This document shows, in pieces, positions 7,863 through 16,385 of a stretch of 64,000 bases of DNA (position 1 is its first letter; each line of letters begins with the position of its first letter). Origin of the DNA: Microbacterium ulmi (lineage in GTDB: Bacteria > Actinomycetota > Actinomycetes > Actinomycetales > Microbacteriaceae); the NCBI RefSeq assembly GCF_011759705.1, contig NZ_JAAOZF010000001.1, positions 62,001-126,000 of the forward strand, given 5' to 3'. The translations under genes were made by a program, and so were the position numbers. The notes under the pieces are model-generated. The model worked only from the letters and a program-made list of their open reading frames with translations, ran no database searches and was not told the DNA's origin.

Positions 7863-10800
7863 TCAGGCGGACGAGGCGGATGCCGCGGCATCCGCCTTCG
7901 GCGCCGGCCACAGCTGGTCGAGGAGCTGCGCGACCCACGCGATCAGGCCCGCGTCCCCGATGGGTTCGCCGCCCGCGGTCGGCAGCGGGACGACGAGCGC
8001 GTCGCCCCCAGCGAGAAGCTTCGCCTTGGGGTAGAGCCGCTGCACGCGCACCCGCATCGAGTCGGCCAGGTGCGCGGGGGCGATCCGCAGGTTCGGTCCC
8101 ATCGCGACGACATCGGCGAGGCCGGCCTGCGCGGCACGCCGGCGCAGGCGGGCCACGGTGAGGAGTCCCTCGACGTCGGCCGGCGGCTCGCCGTACCGGT
8201 CGCGGAGCTCTTCGATCACGAGATCGAGCGCATCGTCCTTCGCCACGACGGATGCCGCCGCCGACAGCTTCTGGTACGCCTCGAGACGCAGCCGCTCGCT
8301 GTCGATGTAGCTCTCGGGGATGCGCGCCTGCACGGGCAGCTCGAGCCGGAGCTCCGTCGGACCCTCGACATCCTCTCCGCGGAACGTCGCGACGGCCTCG
8401 CCGATCATCCGCAGGTAGAGGTCGAAGCCGACGCCCGCGATGTGCCCGGCCTGCTCGGCACCCAGGAGGTTGCCCGCACCGCGGATCTCGAGGTCTTTCA
8501 GCGCGACCTGCATGCCGCTGCCGAGGTCGTTGTTCACCGCGATCGTCTCGAGCCGGTCTGCCGCCGTCTCGGACAGGGGCTTCTGCTCGTCGTAGAGGAA
8601 GTACGCGTACGCGCGCTCGCGCGCACGGCCGACGCGTCCGCGGAGCTGGTGCAGCTGCGAGAGTCCGTACTTGTCGGCGCGGTCGATGATGATCGTGTTG
8701 GCGTTGGAGATGTCCAGGCCCGTCTCGACGATCGTCGTGCAGACGAGGACGTCGGCTCTGCGCTCCCAGAAGTCGTCGACGACGTGCTCGAGCGCGTTCT
8801 CGCCCATCTGCCCGTGCGCGACGGCGACCCGCGCCTCGGGGATCAGCTCCGCCAGCTCCGCCGCGACGCGCTGGATCGACTGCACCCGGTTGTGCACGTA
8901 GAAGACCTGGCCCTCGCGGAGGAGCTCCCGCCGGATCGCGGCCGCGATCTGCTTGTCGTTGCGCGGGCCCACGTAGGAGAGGATCGGATGCCTGTCCTCC
9001 GGAGGAGTCGCGAGCGTCGACATCTCGCGGATGCCGGTGACGGCCATCTCGAGCGTGCGCGGGATGGGGGTCGCGCTCATCGCGAGGATGTCGACGTTCG
9101 TCTTGAGCTTCTTGAGCTGGTCTTTGTGCTCCACGCCGAATCGCTGCTCCTCGTCGATGATGAGCAGGCCGAGGTCTTTGAAGAGCACCTTCTCGGTGAG
9201 GATGCGGTGCGTCCCGATGACCATGTCGACGGTGCCGTCGGTCAGTCCGGCGAGGGTGTCTCTGGCCTCCTTGTCGGTCTGGAAGCGCGAGAGCGCCTTG
9301 ACCTTGACGGGGAAGCCCGCGAAGCGCTCGGTGAACGTCTCCAGATGCTGCTTGACCAGAAGGGTCGTCGGCACGAGCATCGCGACCTGCTTGCCGTCCT
9401 GGATCGCCTTGAACGCGGCGCGCACGGCGACCTCCGTCTTGCCGAAGCCGACGTCGCCCGACAGCAGCCGGTCCATCGGGATGGGCTTCTCCATGTCGGC
9501 CTTGATCTCTTCGATCGTCTGCAGCTGATCGGGCGTCTCGGCGAACGGGAACGCCTCCTCGAGCTCGCGCTGCCACGGCGTGTCGGGTCCGAACGCATGC
9601 CCCTTCGCGGCCATGCGCGCCGAATAGAGCTTGACGAGCTCGACGGCGATGTCGCGGACGGCCTTGCGCGCCTTGCCCTTCGCGGCCGCCCAGTCGCTGC
9701 CGCCCATCTTCGAGAGCGCCGGAGACTCTCCCCCGACGTACTTCGACAGGAGGTCGAGCTGGTCGGTGGGGACGAAGAGCTTGTCGCCCGGGTACCCGCG
9801 CTTGGACGGGGCGTACTCCAGCACGAGGTACTCGCGCACGCTCTTGACGGCGTTGCGGCCGCCGCTGGAGACTTCGCGCTGCGTCAGCTCGACGAACCTG
9901 CCGATGCCGTGCGTCGCATGCACGACGTAGTCGCCCGCCTTGAGCTGCAGCGGGTCGACGACGTTGCGCCTGCGCGAGGCGAGCTTCTTGACGACGCGGG
10001 AGTCGCTGCCGATCGTGCGGCCGTAGAACTCGGCCTCGGTGAGGACCGCGAGCCTGGCGTCTGTCGACTGGAAGCCGCGTTCGAGGGTCGCCGCGACGAC
10101 GTGCGCGACGCCGGGCTCGGGCGCGTCGAGGACCGCGTCGACCTTGCGCGCCGCGATCCCGCGCTCGGCGAGCACGTCGCGCGCGCGGTCGACGAGGCCC
10201 GCGCCCGACGCCGCGACGACCACCCGCCAGCCGTCTGTGAGGAGCGTCGCGACGTGCTCGGTCGCGCCGTCGACGTTGCCATGGAACGACGGGACGGGGG
10301 ATGCCGCGATCCGCACGGCCGCCGCGGCCTGCAGCGCCACGTCGACGTCGTCCGAGAGCAGGCCCGCGGCCGCGGCATCCGCATGGCCCGAGTCGAAGCT
10401 CGACAGCGTCCACCACACGCCGCCGCGCGCGTGGGCGGCCTCGCGCAGCGCGGGGAGCGTCACGAAGTCTCCCGCGCCGAGGTCGATCGGAGCCTGCGCG
10501 CCCGACGTCGCGGCGCTCCACGCGGCCTCGAGGAACTCGCGATTGGTCTCGCCGAGCGTGAGCGCACGCGCGACCGCTCGCTCGGGGTCGACGAGCGCGA
10601 CGGCCGCGCTCTCGGGGAGGTAGTCGACGATCGTCACGAGCCGCTCCACGAGAGCGGGCGTGAGCGACTCCATCCCCTCGACGGGGATGCCCTCCGCCAT
10701 CTTCTCGAGCATGCCCCGCAGCCCGGGGAACTCGTCCTTCAGCTGCCGCGCGCGCTCGCGCACGCCGCTCGTGAGCAGCAGCTCGCGGCTCGGCACGAGC

Positions 10801-11486
10801 TCGACTTCGTGCACCTCGCCGGGAAGGGAGCGCTGATCCGCGACCGAGAACGCGCGGATCTGGTCGACCTCGTCGCCGAAGAACTCCACACGGTACGGGT
10901 GGTCGGCGATCGGCGGGAACACGTCGAGGATGCCGCCGCGCACCGCGAACTCGCCGCGGCGCGACACCATGTCGACGCGCGAATACGCGAGCTCGACGAG
11001 CCGCTCCGCCACGGGCCCCAGGTCGTGCCCTCGCCCGCCGACGACGAGGTGCACGGGCTCCGCCGCCGCCAGGCCCGCGGTCAGCGGCTGCAGCGCCGCC
11101 CTGACCGACGCGAGCACGACGAGCGGCGTGTCCCCGTTCCACGTCGCGATGCGCCGCAGCGTGTCGAGCCGCCGGCCCACGATCTCGGGACTCGGGCTGA
11201 GCCGCTCGTGCGGCAGCGTCTCCCACGCGGGGAAGTGCAGCACCTGGGCGCCGGGAAGAAGGGCGGCGATCGCGGGAGCGAGCGACTCGGTGCGGCGTCC
11301 GGTCGGAGCCACGACCAGGAGCGCGGCGGGGCGTCCTGCGGCGCGCCGACGCTCCACGAGCGCCGCGAGAGCGGGGGCGTCGAGCCCTTCGACGAGCGAG
11401 AAGTCCGCATCGACGGATGCCGCGGCGACGGCGTCCCGAAACGACTCAGCCTGCTCGAGGGCGCGCACGATCCCGGGAACTGTCAC
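7863..11486 (-). CDS. mfd: Transcription-repair coupling factor Mfd
   Basis: A 1207-residue DNA translocase that removes RNA polymerase stalled at lesions and recruits UvrA. All expected parts are visible: an N-terminal UvrB-like region, an RNA polymerase-interacting segment (VVDPLQLKAGDYVVHATHGIG), a RecG-like SF2 motor with Walker A GDVGFGKTEVA near residue 675 and DEEQ near residue 777, the TRG motif region (HNRVQSIQRVAAEL, GQMGENALE) and a C-terminal UvrA-binding-site domain. Length is normal. GTG 11486 is fixed by a -10 element 6 nt upstream, implying a leaderless mRNA. The C-terminus is a short Ala/Ser tail encoded by a palindrome. Confidence 0.97.
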   Translation of the reverse strand: MTVPGIVRALEQAESFRDAVAAASVDADFSLVEGLDAPALAALVERRRAAGRPAALLVVAPTGRRTESLAPAIAALLPGAQVLHFPAWETLPHERLSPSPEIVGRRLDTLRRIATWNGDTPLVVLASVRAALQPLTAGLAAAEPVHLVVGGRGHDLGPVAERLVELAYSRVDMVSRRGEFAVRGGILDVFPPIADHPYRVEFFGDEVDQIRAFSVADQRSLPGEVHEVELVPSRELLLTSGVRERARQLKDEFPGLRGMLEKMAEGIPVEGMESLTPALVERLVTIVDYLPESAAVALVDPERAVARALTLGETNREFLEAAWSAATSGAQAPIDLGAGDFVTLPALREAAHARGGVWWTLSSFDSGHADAAAAGLLSDDVDVALQAAAAVRIAASPVPSFHGNVDGATEHVATLLTDGWRVVVAASGAGLVDRARDVLAERGIAARKVDAVLDAPEPGVAHVVAATLERGFQSTDARLAVLTEAEFYGRTIGSDSRVVKKLASRRRNVVDPLQLKAGDYVVHATHGIGRFVELTQREVSSGGRNAVKSVREYLVLEYAPSKRGYPGDKLFVPTDQLDLLSKYVGGESPALSKMGGSDWAAAKGKARKAVRDIAVELVKLYSARMAAKGHAFGPDTPWQRELEEAFPFAETPDQLQTIEEIKADMEKPIPMDRLLSGDVGFGKTEVAVRAAFKAIQDGKQVAMLVPTTLLVKQHLETFTERFAGFPVKVKALSRFQTDKEARDTLAGLTDGTVDMVIGTHRILTEKVLFKDLGLLIIDEEQRFGVEHKDQLKKLKTNVDILAMSATPIPRTLEMAVTGIREMSTLATPPEDRHPILSYVGPRNDKQIAAAIRRELLREGQVFYVHNRVQSIQRVAAELAELIPEARVAVAHGQMGENALEHVVDDFWERRADVLVCTTIVETGLDISNANTIIIDRADKYGLSQLHQLRGRVGRARERAYAYFLYDEQKPLSETAADRLETIAVNNDLGSGMQVALKDLEIRGAGNLLGAEQAGHIAGVGFDLYLRMIGEAVATFRGEDVEGPTELRLELPVQARIPESYIDSERLRLEAYQKLSAAASVVAKDDALDLVIEELRDRYGEPPADVEGLLTVARLRRRAAQAGLADVVAMGPNLRIAPAHLADSMRVRVQRLYPKAKLLAGGDALVVPLPTAGGEPIGDAGLIAWVAQLLDQLWPAPKADAAASASSA
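7874..7897. terminator. 24-bp perfect palindrome at the antiporter/mfd convergent junction
   Basis: A perfect palindrome centred on GCCGCGGC lies 12 nt past the antiporter stop and inside the last codons of mfd. As RNA it forms a very stable hairpin and could end the antiporter transcript without a U-tract. Its core is the genome-wide word GGATGCCGC facing its own complement. Confidence 0.45.
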
Positions 11487-11498
11487 CGAACGAGTCTA
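11487..11498 (-). promoter_or_regulatory. -10 element for leaderless mfd
   Basis: On the minus strand TAGACT (11498-11493) is followed by 6 nt and then GTG at 11486, which places the start codon at +1. Confidence 0.55.
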
Positions 11499-11531
11499 CG
11501 GCGGTCGCACGACACTCGCCGGGCCGCGCAC

Positions 11532-11549
11532 CCCGGAGCACCCTCCGGG
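11532..11549 (-). terminator. Hairpin between pth and mfd
   Basis: CCCGGAG-CACC-CTCCGGG forms a 7-bp GC-rich stem with a 4-nt loop, 50 nt past the pth stop and before the mfd promoter. No U-run follows, as is common in actinobacteria. It probably separates the pth transcript from the separately promoted mfd. Confidence 0.45.
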
Positions 11550-11598
11550 ACAGCGCCGACGACGGCGGAGGCAGCGCGGAGCGCGTCGCGGCGCCTCG

Positions 11599-12183
11599 TC
11601 AGATCCGCGGCGCGTGATGCCTCTGCTGCGCCGCGAGCAGGCCCTCTGCGACGAGCTGCTCGACGGCATCCGCCGCATCGCCGACGAGGATGCCGAGGTT
11701 CTGGCGCTCGGCCGCGCCGAACGGATCGAGCACCCAGTCGGCGGGGTCCTGCCTGCCCGGAGGGCGTCCGATGCCGACGCGCACTCGAGGGAACTCCGCC
11801 GTGCCGAGCGCCTTCGCGACGTCGCGCACTCCGTTGTGGCCGCCGTGCCCCCCGCCGACCTTGAGCTTGATCGTGTCGAACGGGATGTCGAGCTCGTCGT
11901 GAACGACGACGACATGGTCGGGCTCGACGCCGTAGAACTTCGCGAGGCCGGAGACGGGTCCGCCCGAGATGTTCATGAACGAGTTCGGCTTGGCGAGGAC
12001 GAGCTTCGCGCCGCCCGGCCGCAGCCACGTCTCCACGACCCGCGCGTTCGCCTTGTGCGCCTTGAACGACTCTCCGCGCCGGGCGGCGAGCTCGTCCAGG
12101 ACGAGCTGGCCCACGTTGTGGCGCGTCAGCTCGTAGCGCGGCCCGGGGTTTCCCAGTCCGACGACCAGCCAGGTCTCAGCCAT
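11599..12183 (-). CDS. pth: Peptidyl-tRNA hydrolase
   Basis: Releases peptides from peptidyl-tRNA that has dropped off ribosomes; cytoplasmic and essential. The 194-residue protein shows [21 protein letters not shown] with the catalytic His, [11 protein letters not shown], and [27 protein letters not shown], all family signatures. Starts at ATG 12183. Lies downstream of rplY, the usual actinobacterial order, with a strong palindrome between them. Confidence 0.97.
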   Translation of the reverse strand: MAETWLVVGLGNPGPRYELTRHNVGQLVLDELAARRGESFKAHKANARVVETWLRPGGAKLVLAKPNSFMNISGGPVSGLAKFYGVEPDHVVVVHDELDIPFDTIKLKVGGGHGGHNGVRDVAKALGTAEFPRVRVGIGRPPGRQDPADWVLDPFGAAERQNLGILVGDAADAVEQLVAEGLLAAQQRHHAPRI

Positions 12184-12200
12184 GTCTCACATCCTGCTCT

Positions 12201-12244
12201 CTGCGCGTGAGGGGGTGCGGCATGCCGCACCCCCTCACGCGCAG
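12201..12244 (-). terminator. 44-bp perfect palindrome between rplY and pth
   Basis: Two 22-nt arms meet at 12222/12223 with no mismatch and no spacer; the core is GTGCGGCATGCCGCAC. The RNA would fold into a very long perfect hairpin 18 nt upstream of the pth ATG and 26 nt after the rplY stop. It probably acts as a terminator or as an attenuator/processing site that lowers pth relative to rplY. A protein-binding palindrome is possible but less likely at this length. Confidence 0.6.
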
Positions 12245-12269
12245 TCGAGTCGTGTTCGACGACCGCCGA

Positions 12270-12902
12270 CTACTCGGCGGCCTCCTCCGAGGCCTCCGCC
12301 TGGACAGCGGCGACGGCGGCGTCGGCATCGGCGATCTCGTCTTCGGCCGCGAGGGCCGAGGAGGGCACGGCGATCGCGACGATGAGCGTCTCGGGGTCGG
12401 CGATGAGGACCGCGCCCTTGGGAAGCGGGAGGTCGGCGGCCGTGATGTGCGTGCCGTCCTCGAGTCCCTCGACGGAGACCTCGATGTTCTCGGGGATGTG
12501 CGTCGCCTCGACCTCGAGCGCGATGCTCACGGCGTCGAGGTTCGCGATGGTGCCCGCCGCGGACTCGCCCGTGAGGACGACGGGGACGTCGACCTGGACC
12601 TTCTCGCCCTTCTTGACGACGAGGAGGTCGATGTGCTCGATGATCTGGCGCACGGGGTCCTTCTGGACGTCCTTGACGAGCGTCAGCTGCTGCTTGCCGT
12701 TGATGTCGAGCTCGAGCACGACGTTGGCGCGGCGGATGAGCAGCGCGATCTGGTGCCCGGGCAGCGCGACGTGCTGGGGAGCTGCGCCGTGGCCGTAGAT
12801 GACGGCGGGGATCTGGCCGGCGGCGCGCAGGCGGCGCGCGTAGCCCTTGCCGAAGTTCTCGCGGGGCTCGGCGTGGACCTTGGTGTCGGTTTCCGTGGAC
12901 AT
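12270..12902 (-). CDS. rplY: 50S ribosomal protein L25/general stress protein Ctc
   Basis: Binds 5S rRNA in the large subunit. The 210-residue protein is the long (TL5/Ctc) form: an N-terminal L25 domain (RENFGKGYARRLRAAGQIPAVIYG, about residues 12-35) and a C-terminal TL5 beta domain (GTIANLDAVSIALEVEATHIPENIEV, LPLPKGAVLI), ending in an acidic Ala/Glu tail. ATG 12902 follows AAGGAG 8 nt upstream; the frame is open further but this is the conserved N-terminus. A promoter-like TAGACT far upstream gives it a long leader. Confidence 0.97.
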   Translation of the reverse strand: MSTETDTKVHAEPRENFGKGYARRLRAAGQIPAVIYGHGAAPQHVALPGHQIALLIRRANVVLELDINGKQQLTLVKDVQKDPVRQIIEHIDLLVVKKGEKVQVDVPVVLTGESAAGTIANLDAVSIALEVEATHIPENIEVSVEGLEDGTHITAADLPLPKGAVLIADPETLIVAIAVPSSALAAEDEIADADAAVAAVQAEASEEAAE

Positions 12903-13265
12903 GGTGGTTCTCCTTGCGGGCGCTGGACCCTGAAGGAGCAGGGCCCGGATGTGTGTGGTCTGGATTCGACTCGAACGCGAGCGCGTGAGGAAAGCCGTGG
13001 AGCCTGCTTCACCGCGTCGATCACGGATGTCTCGCTGCACGCGCGGCATCCCTCGCCGAAGTTCAGTCCTCAAGTCTACCAGGGGGCGGCGCTGCCGCCG
13101 ACGAGCATGAGACAGCCCTCGCGGAGACTTCTCCACGACGGAAGAGGCAGCGGCCCCGCTACGATGAGGACGCGGACATCTCGCGTGAGGCGCGCCAGGC
13201 CACCGCCCGCACGAGCGGACGCGAGACACGACGGACGCCGCCCCATTTCCCGCCCGGAGGACCAC
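12903..13265. promoter_or_regulatory. rplY leader and divergent promoter region (363 bp, no gene)
   Basis: No convincing gene is present here. On the minus strand TAGACT (13078-13073) would start an rplY mRNA with a leader of about 160 nt. That leader contains a hairpin of GGACCCTG and CAGGGCCC around 12926-12947 (one mismatch) and the small palindrome TTCGACTCGAA, so autogenous or attenuation control is possible. On the plus strand TACGAT at 13160-13165 could serve the small membrane protein gene starting at 13266. Confidence 0.4.
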
Positions 13266-13397
13266 ATGTTCGGACTCGACGCCCAGCTCACCTCGGACCT
13301 GATCCTCGGGCTCATCGGGCTCATCGCGGCGGCGGGGGTCGTCGGCACGGTCGTCGCCTTCTGGTCGATGGGCCGCCAGGCGTACCGCAAGGACTGA
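13266..13397 (+). CDS. Small single-pass membrane protein (43 aa), function unknown
   Basis: A 43-residue frame begins at ATG 13266 with GGAGG at 13256-13260. It has one hydrophobic helix (LIGLIAAAGVVGTVVAFW) followed by a short basic tail ending RQAYRKD, so an inner-membrane protein with a cytoplasmic C-terminus is likely. Third positions are G/C-rich and the Shine-Dalgarno spacing is good, which supports expression. No function can be assigned. Its neighbour gnd has its own promoter. Confidence 0.7.
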   Translation: MFGLDAQLTSDLILGLIGLIAAAGVVGTVVAFWSMGRQAYRKD

Positions 13398-13525
13398 CGA
13401 GCGCACGCAAGTCGCACGAAACGCACGAAGTTCTCGCACCGTCTTGTGACGGCCCGCACATCGCATCGCCGCGCGAAACCGTAGGCTGGTCGGGACCCCC
13501 TTTTCCAGCGTCTTGAGGAGTGCGC
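13398..13525 (+). promoter_or_regulatory. gnd promoter region
   Basis: TAGGCT at 13482-13487 is a good actinobacterial -10; transcription from about 13494 would give a leader near 30 nt that includes GAGGAG at 13515-13520, 5 nt before GTG 13526. Confidence 0.45.
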
Positions 13526-14983
13526 GTGACCGAGCAGGCTGCAAACATCGGCGTCGTCGGCTTGGCGGTGATGGGTTCGAATCTGGCCCGCAACCTCGCC
13601 AGCCGCGAGGGCAACACGGTCGCCGTGTTCAACCGGACGTACGCCAAGACGGACGAGCTCGTCACCGAGCACCCCGAGGCCGGATTCGTCCCGACGTCCT
13701 CGTACGAGGAGTTCGCCGCCGCGCTGCAGAAGCCGCGCACCGCGATCATCATGGTCAAGGCCGGCGCGGGGACGGATGCGGTCATCGACGAGCTCCTGCG
13801 CGTCTTCGAGCCGGGCGACATCATCGTCGACGGCGGCAACGCCCTGTTCACCGACACGATCCGCCGCGAGAAGGCCGTCCGCGAGACGGGCGTCAACTTC
13901 GTCGGCATGGGCGTCTCGGGCGGCGAGGAGGGCGCCCTCCTCGGGCCCTCGCTCATGCCCGGCGGCCCCGACGAGTCGTGGGCGACGCTCGGGCCGATCC
14001 TCAAGAGCATCGCCGCGGTCGCCGAGGGCGAGCCGTGCGTCACGCACGTCGGCCACGACGGCGCGGGCCACTTCGTCAAGATGGTGCACAACGGCATCGA
14101 GTACGCCGACATGCAGCTCATCGCCGAGGCGTACGACCTGATCCGCCGCGGCACGGGCAAGTCCCCCGCCGAGATCGCCGACGTCTTCGCCGAGTGGAAC
14201 CGCGGCGAGCTCGAGTCCTACCTCATCGAGATCACGGCCGAAGTGCTCCGGCAGGTGGATGCCGCCACCGGCGAGCCGCTCGTCGACGTCATCGTCGACC
14301 AGGCAGGCGCCAAGGGAACGGGCGGCTGGACGGTGCAGACCGCGATCGACCTGGGCGTTCCCGTGTCGGGCATCGCCGAGGCGGTGTTCGCCCGGTCGCT
14401 GTCGAGCCACCCGGAGCAGCGCGAGGTGTCGGGCGAGCTGCCCGGCTGGCACGACGCCGACGCCGTGCCCCCCGTCCGCGACGCCGACGCGTTCATCGAG
14501 AACGTGCGCCTGGCGCTGTTCGCGTCGAAGATCGTCGCCTACTCGCAGGGCTTCGACGAGATCCGAGCCGGTGCTGCGCACTACGGCTGGGACATCGACC
14601 TGGGCGCGGTGTCGAAGATCTGGCGCGGCGGCTGCATCATCCGCGCGCAGTTCCTCAACCGCATCGCCGACGCCTACGACGCCGAGCCGGGCCTGCCGGT
14701 GCTCCTCACCGCCCCGTACTTCGTCGAGGCCCTCGGCCGCGCGCAGGCGGCGTGGCGCCGCACGGTCGTGTACGCGGCGACCGCCGGCATCCCCGCCCCC
14801 GCGTTCTCGTCGTCGCTCGCGTACTACGACGGCCTGCGCGCCGAGCGCCTGCCGGCCGCCCTCATCCAGGGCCAGCGCGACTTCTTCGGGGCCCACACGT
14901 ACAAGCGCATCGACAAGCCCGGCACGTTCCACACGCTGTGGTCGGGCGACCGCACCGAGGTCGAGGCGGAAGACACCCACTGA
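13526..14983 (+). CDS. gnd: 6-phosphogluconate dehydrogenase (NADP+, decarboxylating)
   Basis: Converts 6-phosphogluconate to ribulose 5-phosphate and CO2 with NADPH formation in the pentose phosphate pathway. The 485-residue protein opens with the dinucleotide fold IGVVGLAVMGSNLARNLA, followed by VDGGNALFTDT, GMGVSGGEEGALLGPSLMPGG and the catalytic HFVKMVHNGIEYADMQ segment. C-terminal SSSLAYYDGLR and NFFG-like DFFGAHTYKR complete the family pattern. The GTG at 13526 is preferred over an in-frame GTG two codons upstream because GAGGAG sits 5 nt before it. Convergent with the flavin oxidase gene. Confidence 0.97.
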   Translation: MTEQAANIGVVGLAVMGSNLARNLASREGNTVAVFNRTYAKTDELVTEHPEAGFVPTSSYEEFAAALQKPRTAIIMVKAGAGTDAVIDELLRVFEPGDIIVDGGNALFTDTIRREKAVRETGVNFVGMGVSGGEEGALLGPSLMPGGPDESWATLGPILKSIAAVAEGEPCVTHVGHDGAGHFVKMVHNGIEYADMQLIAEAYDLIRRGTGKSPAEIADVFAEWNRGELESYLIEITAEVLRQVDAATGEPLVDVIVDQAGAKGTGGWTVQTAIDLGVPVSGIAEAVFARSLSSHPEQREVSGELPGWHDADAVPPVRDADAFIENVRLALFASKIVAYSQGFDEIRAGAAHYGWDIDLGAVSKIWRGGCIIRAQFLNRIADAYDAEPGLPVLLTAPYFVEALGRAQAAWRRTVVYAATAGIPAPAFSSSLAYYDGLRAERLPAALIQGQRDFFGAHTYKRIDKPGTFHTLWSGDRTEVEAEDTH

Positions 14984-15010
14984 CCTCTGCGTGTCGCGGA
15001 CGCGCCCTCG

Positions 15011-16351
15011 TCAGACGGGTGCCACGTTGTGGTTTCGCGAGAACAGGTTGCGCGGATCCCACCGCCGCTTCACGGCTGCCAGCCGTGCCATCGTCTCGGG
15101 CGGGTACATCCGCGCGGCGAAGGCGGGATCGACGGTCGTCGAGAAGTTGCCGTACACGCCCGCACCGCGCGCCTCGATGGCGTCCCACGCACTCTCGAGC
15201 CGTGCGCGCTCCGCATCGTCGACCGCTCCCGGGATGTCGAATCCCCCCGCCATCGCGAACCACGTCGCACCCCGTGCCGGGAACGGCGTCTCGTCTTGCG
15301 CGAGATCTCCGTACGCCCCGCCCAGAGAACGCAGGAAGAGGACCGTCGCGGGACTCGCCTCGCGGAACGCGACAAGGCCGTCTATGAGCGACTCGTCGAG
15401 GTCGACCACGAGCGTGTTGCCGCCGATGAAGCCGGGCAGCGGAGCCGCCGGGTCGGGCAGCGGAGGCTCGAGCAGGATGCCGGGGTACTCGCGGATGCGC
15501 AGCTCGTGCTCCGTCACCCCGTCGAGGGCCAGGATCGGTGAGAGCGCCGCGCGGAGCGCGCCGGGGTCGTCGCCGATCCAGACGGCCGAGATCGACGCGC
15601 CGGCCGGCGCGCTCGGGTCCATCGCGGGGACGTGCATGTAGGTCACGGTCAGTGCGCGCGGGGCGTCGGCCATCAGGTCGCGCAGAGCCGCGAGGACAGG
15701 TCTCGCGTCGCCGTCGACGCCCAGCCGGGCCCAGACGATGCCCGGAATCGCATGCGCGTGGAAGTCGAACCGCGTGACGACGCCGAAGTTCCCCCCTCCT
15801 CCGCGCAGCGCCCAGAACAGCTCGGGGTGCTCGTGCGCCGACGCCTCGACGACGTCTCCTTCGGCCGTGACCAGCTGCGCCCCGATCAACTGGTCGGCGG
15901 CGAGCCCCCACGCTCGCACCATCCAGCCGATCCCGCCGCCGAGCGTCAGCCCGCCGACGCCGACCGACGCCGTGTCGCCGGAGCTGATCGCGAGACCGCG
16001 TGGCGCGAGCGCTCGCGCGACCGCCCCCCAGTGCGCTCCCCCGCCCACGCTCACGACGGCTCCCCCCGCGGGGTCGTCGAGGATCGTGATGGCGTCGAGC
16101 CCAGAGAGGTCGATCAGGATGCCGTCGTCGAGCGTGCACCACGCGCTGTGTCCGCCGCTGCGCAGCACGGCGGGTCGACGGGAGGCCGCGGCGAACCTGA
16201 CGGCCGCACATACGTCGTCGACGGAGGACACGTGCACGATGACGTCGGGGGCGCCCAGCCCCGCGCGCGAGAGGCGCGCAGCATCCCATCCTGCGTCCTC
16301 CGCGGAGAGGACGGGACCTGTGACGGCGGAACGGAGCGAGGTGATGTCCAT
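15011..16351 (-). CDS. FAD-binding oxidoreductase, berberine bridge enzyme-like (PCMH type)
   Basis: A flavin oxidase/dehydrogenase of 446 residues. RSGGHSAWC at residues 65-72 holds His68, the site of 8-alpha covalent FAD attachment in this family. The position where bicovalent members carry a cysteine reads GDTASVGVGGL, without Cys, so the flavin is probably linked only once. ELFWALRGGGGNFGVVTRFDF is the classic PCMH motif, and the C-terminal berberine bridge segment ends RWDPRNLFSRNHN. Substrate unknown; related enzymes oxidise sugars, alcohols or alkaloids. Confidence 0.88.
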   Translation of the reverse strand: MDITSLRSAVTGPVLSAEDAGWDAARLSRAGLGAPDVIVHVSSVDDVCAAVRFAAASRRPAVLRSGGHSAWCTLDDGILIDLSGLDAITILDDPAGGAVVSVGGGAHWGAVARALAPRGLAISSGDTASVGVGGLTLGGGIGWMVRAWGLAADQLIGAQLVTAEGDVVEASAHEHPELFWALRGGGGNFGVVTRFDFHAHAIPGIVWARLGVDGDARPVLAALRDLMADAPRALTVTYMHVPAMDPSAPAGASISAVWIGDDPGALRAALSPILALDGVTEHELRIREYPGILLEPPLPDPAAPLPGFIGGNTLVVDLDESLIDGLVAFREASPATVLFLRSLGGAYGDLAQDETPFPARGATWFAMAGGFDIPGAVDDAERARLESAWDAIEARGAGVYGNFSTTVDPAFAARMYPPETMARLAAVKRRWDPRNLFSRNHNVAPV

Positions 16352-16385
16352 GACGGCACGGTACTGCGGGGCACCGACACGCGGG

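Noticed and set aside
8070..11864. Plus-strand frame of about 1260 codons opposite mfd
   Set aside because: Shadow frame; mfd on the other strand is complete with all motifs.
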